Part shown: one piece after another, positions 5,634 through 9,190 of the stretch
Numbering within the stretch: position 1 is the stretch's first letter
Layout of the letters: every line of letters begins with the position of its first letter
NCBI GenBank assembly: GCA_017412265.1
Contig: JAFPYK010000072.1
Coordinates: 1-9,190 of the forward strand
Source: Lachnospiraceae bacterium
Lineage (GTDB): Bacteria; Bacillota; Clostridia; Lachnospirales; Lachnospiraceae
Length of the DNA: 9,190 nucleotides
Direction: 5' to 3'
Made by a program: the position numbers and the translations under genes
The notes under the pieces: model-generated
What the model saw: the letters and a program-made list of their open reading frames with translations, nothing else
What the model was told of the DNA's origin: nothing
The model's database searches: none

Positions 5634-6908
5634 CTATCTCATGTTCCAGCCGAGCCGGCTCATCATCTTCAGGTAATCCTGCTTCGGGAGATAAGCCTTC
5701 ACGCGGATGCCCTCCCCCGTATATTCCTCTTCCATCAGCTGGCCGCATTTGCGGATCTGCTGCACCAGCCCCGCCTGCGGGTAGGGAATCGTCTCCTCGA
5801 AGAGGAGTTTCTGCTCCAGCAGCACCTCTTCGATGGCCGCCAGCAGCTGGTCGATCCCGGCTCCGGTCCGCGCGGAGATCCGCACGCTCCGGTCCGCCTT
5901 CAGATCCTACACCGTCTCCTCCGGGTCCGCGATATCCTGCTTGTTCAGCACCGCAATCACCGGCTTGTCCCCGACATTCAGGTCCTTTAACGTCTCATAG
6001 ACCGTATGCATCTGCAGGTAGCAGTGCGGGTTGGCCGAATCGATCACGTGCAGGATGATGTCCGCGTACCTGGCCTCCTCGAGGGTGCTCTTAAATGCCT
6101 CGATCAGGTGATGCGGAAGCTTCCGGATGAATCCGACCGTGTCCGTCAGCAGGATCTCCTGCCCATCCGGAAGTGCCAGGTTCCTGGTCGTCGGGTCCAG
6201 CGTCGCGAAGAGCTGGTCCTCCTCCAGGACGCCCGCGCCGGTCAGCCGGTTTAAGAGCGTCGATTTGCCCGTGTTGGTATATCCCACCAGCGCGCAGACC
6301 GGGATGTGATTGGCCAGGCGCCGGCTTCTCGCGGTCTCCCGCTGGGCCACCACTGCCTCGAGGTCTCGCTTCAGTTTGGAAATGCGCTCGTGGATCCGCC
6401 GGCGGTCCACCTCCAGCTGGGTCTCGCCGGGGCCCCTCGTACCGATGCCGCCGCCAAGCCGCGAGAGCGAATTGCGCATGCCCACCAGGCGCGTCGCCCG
6501 GAAACGCAGCTGCGCGAGCTCCACCTGGATCTTGCCCTCTCTCGTCGAAGCGCGCGAGGCAAATATATCCAGGATCACCATCGTGCGGTCCATCACCTTC
6601 ATCTCCAGGGCATTTTCCAGATTGCGCAGCTGTGCGGGCGTCAGCTCGTCGTCGCAGACGACTCCGTTGGCACCCAACTCCTGCGCAAGCTCCAGAATCT
6701 CCTGGATCTTGCCCGAACCCACATAGGTCCCCGGATGGATCCGCTCTCGGTTCTGGATCACGCGGCCGACCTCCTCGGCTCCCGCGGTCTTCACAAGCTC
6801 CGCAAGCTCCGTGAGCGATTCCTCCGCCGTCGCGTCCTCTCTGCCGCTCTCATCCAGCGAGACAGCCACGAGCAGAACTCTCTCCTTGATTTCCCGGTGA
6901 TCGATCAT
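5634..6908 (-). pseudogene. hflX: hflX, ribosome-associated GTPase, interrupted by in-frame amber codon
   Basis: HflX is a GTPase that binds the 50S subunit and splits stalled ribosomes. The frame spans 424 codons, the normal family length, but codon 334 (5909-5907) is TAG. Before it lie the HflX N-domain (about 1-180, with GGGIGTRGPGETQLE at 152-166), then G1 GYTNTGKS (209-216), G2 DPTTR (238-242), G3 DTVGF (256-260) and G4 NKQD (322-325). After it, in the same frame, come G5 SART (345-348) and an intact C-terminal domain up to R424 and a second TAG. A product stopping at V333 would lack G5 and the C-terminal domain, so it is probably inactive. No decay is visible apart from the stop, which argues for a recent mutation or a base error. 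The fragment could restart only at a GTG (5885) with a badly spaced binding site. The gene lies 18 bases after the lipoprotein gene and 35 before thyA. Confidence 0.9.
5907..5909 (-). other. Premature amber (TAG) codon in hflX
   Basis: The minus strand reads ACG GTG TAG GAT CTG AAG. The reading frame is the same on both sides, so this is a base substitution and not a frameshift. It lies nine codons past the G4 NKQD motif and eleven codons before the G5 SART motif. One-base changes from CAG, AAG, GAG, TGG or several others could produce it, so the original residue cannot be told. Confidence 0.93.
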
Positions 6909-6926
6909 ACCTTCCCTTTCTCTGTA

Positions 6927-7802
6927 TCAGTTCTGCTTCCCGGGCGGGTTCACCCGCGTCCTCAGGAAGATCACTTCCTTCTGTAAATCCTCATTCTCCG
7001 GCGCAGCCTTCAGCGCCTTCTCGGCCTTCTCGAGCGCCTGTTCAAACTCCAGCCGGGCCTCATAGTAAGCGGTCTCATCGATGAGCACCTTCACCAGGTC
7101 CTCCCCTTCGAGCAGCTCCTCGGCCTCCTCGTAGAGCTCCATCTGCTTCTCGGTATCCCCGCTCCTTCCGTAGCAGGCCGCAGCCAGCAGAAGCAGCTTC
7201 GGATCCTTCTCCTTCTCGAAGATCTCCAGATAGAGCTTCACCGCCTGCTCCTCGTCGCCCTCTTTCTCATAAACCTGGGCGAGGAAGCGCCCGGCCAGCA
7301 GGTCCCCGCGGGTAAACTTCGCGGCCAGCTCGTTCTCCGCTTCCCTGTCCGTCATCTGCCCGGCCTTCCACTGCAGGAACATCCGCTTCATCGAGAGCAC
7401 GTCGTCCTTCTGCTTGTCCAGCGACTTCGACCAGGCCCGGATCGCTTCATCCTCCCGGCCGGTACGCGCATAGATCTCCCCCAGATAGGCATAGGTGTCC
7501 GCCAGCACGGCTTTGTCGTCCGAATACTCCGCCGCCTGCACCAGGTAGCGCTCCGCGTTCTCGAAGTCTTCCTCCTGATAGGCGATCACGCCCAGATACC
7601 GGTAAGCCGCACCGGACATACGGCGGTACCTCTGTCCGCCCCTTGTCGAGAGCGCACCCTGGAAACACACCTTCGCGTCGTCCAGCCGGCCCTCATCCAG
7701 CGCCTCAATTCCCTGCGCCAGGGCATCCTTCTGGTCATTGCCGCAGCCGCACGCCAGGCAAAGAACCAGGCAGAGCACGCACAGATAACGAAATCTTCTC
7801 AT
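6927..7802 (-). CDS. TPR-repeat lipoprotein
   Basis: This 291-residue protein starts with a lipoprotein-type signal: RRFRY, then a hydrophobic stretch (7-17) running into L16-A-C18-G-C20. The lipidated Cys is C18 or C20. The rest is helical and built of tetratricopeptide-like repeats at about 24-52, 64-97, 101-130, 168-198, 203-230 and 243-270, with the usual A/G/Y/A spacing (for example AYRYLGVIAYQEEDFENAER). It would sit on the outer face of the membrane as a protein-binding scaffold; the partner is unknown. The ATG at 7802 is chosen over an upstream in-frame start at 7892 because the signal peptide begins there, AGGGG lies 8 bases ahead, and the promoter -10 box falls inside the would-be extension. 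First gene of the operon; HflX follows 18 bases after its stop. Confidence 0.88.
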   Translation of the reverse strand: MRRFRYLCVLCLVLCLACGCGNDQKDALAQGIEALDEGRLDDAKVCFQGALSTRGGQRYRRMSGAAYRYLGVIAYQEEDFENAERYLVQAAEYSDDKAVLADTYAYLGEIYARTGREDEAIRAWSKSLDKQKDDVLSMKRMFLQWKAGQMTDREAENELAAKFTRGDLLAGRFLAQVYEKEGDEEQAVKLYLEIFEKEKDPKLLLLAAACYGRSGDTEKQMELYEEAEELLEGEDLVKVLIDETAYYEARLEFEQALEKAEKALKAAPENEDLQKEVIFLRTRVNPPGKQN

Positions 7803-7835
7803 CGTTTCTTCCCCTTTGACTGCATAGATAGTTAT

Positions 7836-7864
7836 ATTATAACCGAAAGCCCCATAAATGCAAA
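7836..7864 (-). promoter_or_regulatory. SigA-type promoter of the lipoprotein-hflX-thyA-folA operon
   Basis: On the minus strand a perfect TATAAT (7841-7836) lies 17 bases downstream of TTTGCA (7864-7859), a 4 of 6 match to the -35 box. Initiation is expected near 7829, giving a leader of about 27 bases. The -35 box abuts the T-run of the proA terminator. No other convincing promoter was seen between here and the tRNA promoter, so the seven genes are probably transcribed together. Confidence 0.75.
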
Positions 7865-7900
7865 GAGAAAAGGAGGTGCCTGCACGCCGCAAGAACCTCC
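7862..7900 (-). terminator. Rho-independent terminator of proA
   Basis: On the minus strand GGAGGT-T-CTTGC (7900-7889) pairs with GCAGG-C-ACCTCC (7883-7872). The stem is 11 pairs with one T-C mismatch and a 5-base loop, followed by TTTTCTCTTTG (7871-7861). It ends proA transcription about 70-100 bases after the stop codon and insulates the operon promoter. Confidence 0.8.
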
Positions 7901-7931
7901 CTGTTCTTCACTTCATCTGTTCACGAAAGCC

Positions 7932-7950
7932 CCGGATGCGCCTCATCCGG
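7932..7950 (-). other. Perfect 7-bp hairpin in the proA 3' region
   Basis: On the minus strand CCGGATG-AGGCG-CATCCGG forms a 7-pair GC-rich stem with a 5-base loop, 19 bases after the proA stop. Only a short TTT (in GGCTTTCG) follows, so it is a poor terminator by itself. It may stabilise the mRNA 3' end or assist the stronger hairpin downstream. I see no second copy in the window, so it is not shown to be a repeated element. Confidence 0.5.
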
Positions 7951-7969
7951 CATCCCCGCAGCCATTCAC

Positions 7970-9190
7970 TCAGCAGGGCAGCTCCCTGTGGGTAAATGTC
8001 CTCCGCCCCTCGGCGTAATCCCCGACGATCTGCCCGCTGCCCTCCAGGCGGTATTTGTACGTCATCAGGCCCTCGAGCCCGACCGGCCCTCTCGCGTGGA
8101 TCTTGCTCGTGCTGATCCCGACCTCCGCGCCGAACCCGTACCGGAATCCGTCCGCGAAGCGCGTCGACGCGTTGTGATAAACCCCCGCGGAATCGACCAT
8201 CTGCAGGAAATAAGCAGCCGCCTCCGGATCCTCGGTCAGGATCGCGTCGGTGTGATGAGAGCCGTACTCGTTGATATGACGGACCGCCTCTTCCACATCC
8301 GCAACGATCTTCACGGAATAGACCAGATCCAGATACTCGGTGTGGAACTCTTCCTCCGTCATCTCCTCGCAGCCCAGAATCTGCGCGGCCTCACGAGAAG
8401 CCCGCAGCCGCACGCCGGCCGCATCCATCGCCTGCCTGAATACCGGCAGGAAGCTCCCCGCAATCTCCCGGTGCACCAGCACGGTCTCTGCGGAATTGCA
8501 CGCCGCGGTGTACTGGGTCTTCGCATCGATCAGGACTGGGATCGCCTTCGCGACGTCCGCTGCCCGGTCCACATAGATGTGGCAGACACCGTCCGCATGG
8601 CCCATCACCGGGATCTTCGTGTGATTCATGATATACTGGACAAATGCGTTCGACCCCCGCGGGATCAGAAGATCGACCTCCTTCTCGCACTCCAGCAGCT
8701 CATCGATCTCCGCGTGCGCAGTCACCTGCAGCAGGCAGTTCTCTGGCAGCCCGGCCTCGCGGCAGGCTTCCACGATCAGCTCAAAGAGTGCCCGGTTTGT
8801 GCGGGCCGTCTCCTTGCCGCCCTTGAGCACCGCGCAGTTGCCGCTCTTGATGCAAAGCGAAGAGATCTGCACCAGGGCGTCCGGCCTCGCCTCGAAGATC
8901 ACGCCGATCACACCGATCGGCACGCTGACCCGCGTCAGGATCAGCCCCTCGTCGAGCTCGCGCCGAAACTGCACGCGCCCCACCGGATCCGGGAGCGTGG
9001 CCAGCTGCTTCAGCCCCTCGACGCAGCCCGCAAGCTTCTTCTCATCGAACTTCAGCCGCTTCATCACCGCGGCGGACACACCTGCTCCCTCCGCGTACGT
9101 GAGATCCTCGTGATTGGCCGCGAAGATCTCCTCCCTGTGCTCATTTAAAGACTGCGCGATCCGAAGCAGCGCGTCATTTCTCACAGCCTC
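7970..9190 (-). CDS. proA: Gamma-glutamyl phosphate reductase (5' end outside window)
   Basis: Reduces gamma-glutamyl phosphate to glutamate-5-semialdehyde with NADPH, the second step of proline synthesis. 406 residues are visible. The frame is open through the right edge (EAVRNDALLRIAQ), and the family normally has about 20 more residues before this, so the GTG at 9184 is not the start. Signatures include IGVIFEARPDALVQISSL, KSGNCAVLKGGKE (nucleotide-binding region), LIPRGS, HADGVCHIYVD, the catalytic Cys in QYTAACNSAET, GSHHTDAI, ASTRFADGFRYGFGAEVGIS and a terminal HARGPVGLEGLMTYKY. The FEARPDALVQI and GHADGVCHIYVD stretches resemble the reductase half of plant and animal P5C synthase, a known bacterial subtype as far as I recall. 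It is followed by its own terminator, so it is not part of the downstream operon. A proB partner would be expected upstream, outside the window. Confidence 0.95.
   Translation of the reverse strand, partial: EAVRNDALLRIAQSLNEHREEIFAANHEDLTYAEGAGVSAAVMKRLKFDEKKLAGCVEGLKQLATLPDPVGRVQFRRELDEGLILTRVSVPIGVIGVIFEARPDALVQISSLCIKSGNCAVLKGGKETARTNRALFELIVEACREAGLPENCLLQVTAHAEIDELLECEKEVDLLIPRGSNAFVQYIMNHTKIPVMGHADGVCHIYVDRAADVAKAIPVLIDAKTQYTAACNSAETVLVHREIAGSFLPVFRQAMDAAGVRLRASREAAQILGCEEMTEEEFHTEYLDLVYSVKIVADVEEAVRHINEYGSHHTDAILTEDPEAAAYFLQMVDSAGVYHNASTRFADGFRYGFGAEVGISTSKIHARGPVGLEGLMTYKYRLEGSGQIVGDYAEGRRTFTHRELPC

Noticed and set aside
5599..5748. 50-residue N-terminal extension of thymidylate synthase
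   Set aside because: It overlaps the hflX C-terminus in another frame, has no family resemblance, and a well-spaced AGAGG supports the ATG at 5598.
5634..5885. Separate small gene starting at GTG 5885
   Set aside because: It is in the same frame as hflX and encodes the G5 loop and C-terminal domain of HflX. The GGAG is only one base from the GTG.
7803..7892. 30-residue N-terminal extension of the TPR lipoprotein
   Set aside because: It would contain the promoter -10 box and part of the proA terminator, and it would bury the signal peptide.
7932..7950. REP/BIME-like repeat, from likeness of the CCGGATG hairpin to enterobacterial REP units
   Set aside because: There is a single copy only, in what looks like a Firmicute; a simple 3'-UTR hairpin explains it.
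7988..9148. Plus-strand 386-codon open frame opposite proA
   Set aside because: It is antisense to an unmistakable gene. Its Arg/His/Leu-rich translation matches no family and is what GC-rich codon bias produces on the other strand.

Overview
The window reads as a chromosomal, mostly housekeeping stretch of a GC-rich Firmicute. It is probably a Lachnospiraceae-type clostridium. That is an inference from the thymidylate synthase, DHFR and DUF6591-like protein styles, the strong GGAGG ribosome binding sites, the TTGACA/TATAAT promoters and a sampled GC of about 60% by eye. All supported genes lie on the minus strand, so transcription runs from high to low coordinates. The long plus-strand open frames are shadows of GC-rich minus-strand genes.

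In order of transcription: (1) 9190-7970 is proA (proline biosynthesis), cut at its 5' end by the window edge, followed by two hairpins, one of them a good intrinsic terminator at 7862-7900. (2) A TTTGCA-17-TATAAT promoter at 7836-7864 begins a tightly packed run of seven genes: a TPR lipoprotein, the GTPase gene hflX, thymidylate synthase, dihydrofolate reductase, an inositol-monophosphatase-family phosphatase, a CYTH/triphosphate-tunnel protein and an OFA-type MFS transporter. Gaps are 35 bases or less and two junctions are 4-base ATGA overlaps, so this is very likely one operon. (3) A near-consensus promoter (TTGACA-17-TATTAT) directly after the transporter drives a tRNA-Leu(CAG), which ends at a strong hairpin terminator. 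(4) A 164-residue protein of unknown function starts straight after that terminator with no visible promoter of its own, and ends at another intrinsic terminator (931-978). (5) A promoter at 858-886 drives a zinc-ribbon membrane protein with two tandem copies of a DUF6591-like domain, which runs off the left edge.

Functional links: thymidylate synthase consumes methylene-THF and releases dihydrofolate, which the adjacent DHFR recycles. This is the one clear pathway pair in the operon. HflX (ribosome rescue), the phosphatase, the CYTH protein and the transporter have no obvious shared pathway with it.

The strongest anomaly is an in-frame amber codon (5907-5909) inside hflX. It removes the G5 nucleotide-binding loop and the C-terminal domain, while the downstream frame remains fully intact for 90 codons. 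This looks like a recent nonsense mutation, a sequencing error or, much less likely, UAG readthrough. I did not find a CRISPR array, insertion sequence, prophage, toxin-antitoxin pair or defence system. The window is largely ordinary, and no undescribed system is convincingly visible.
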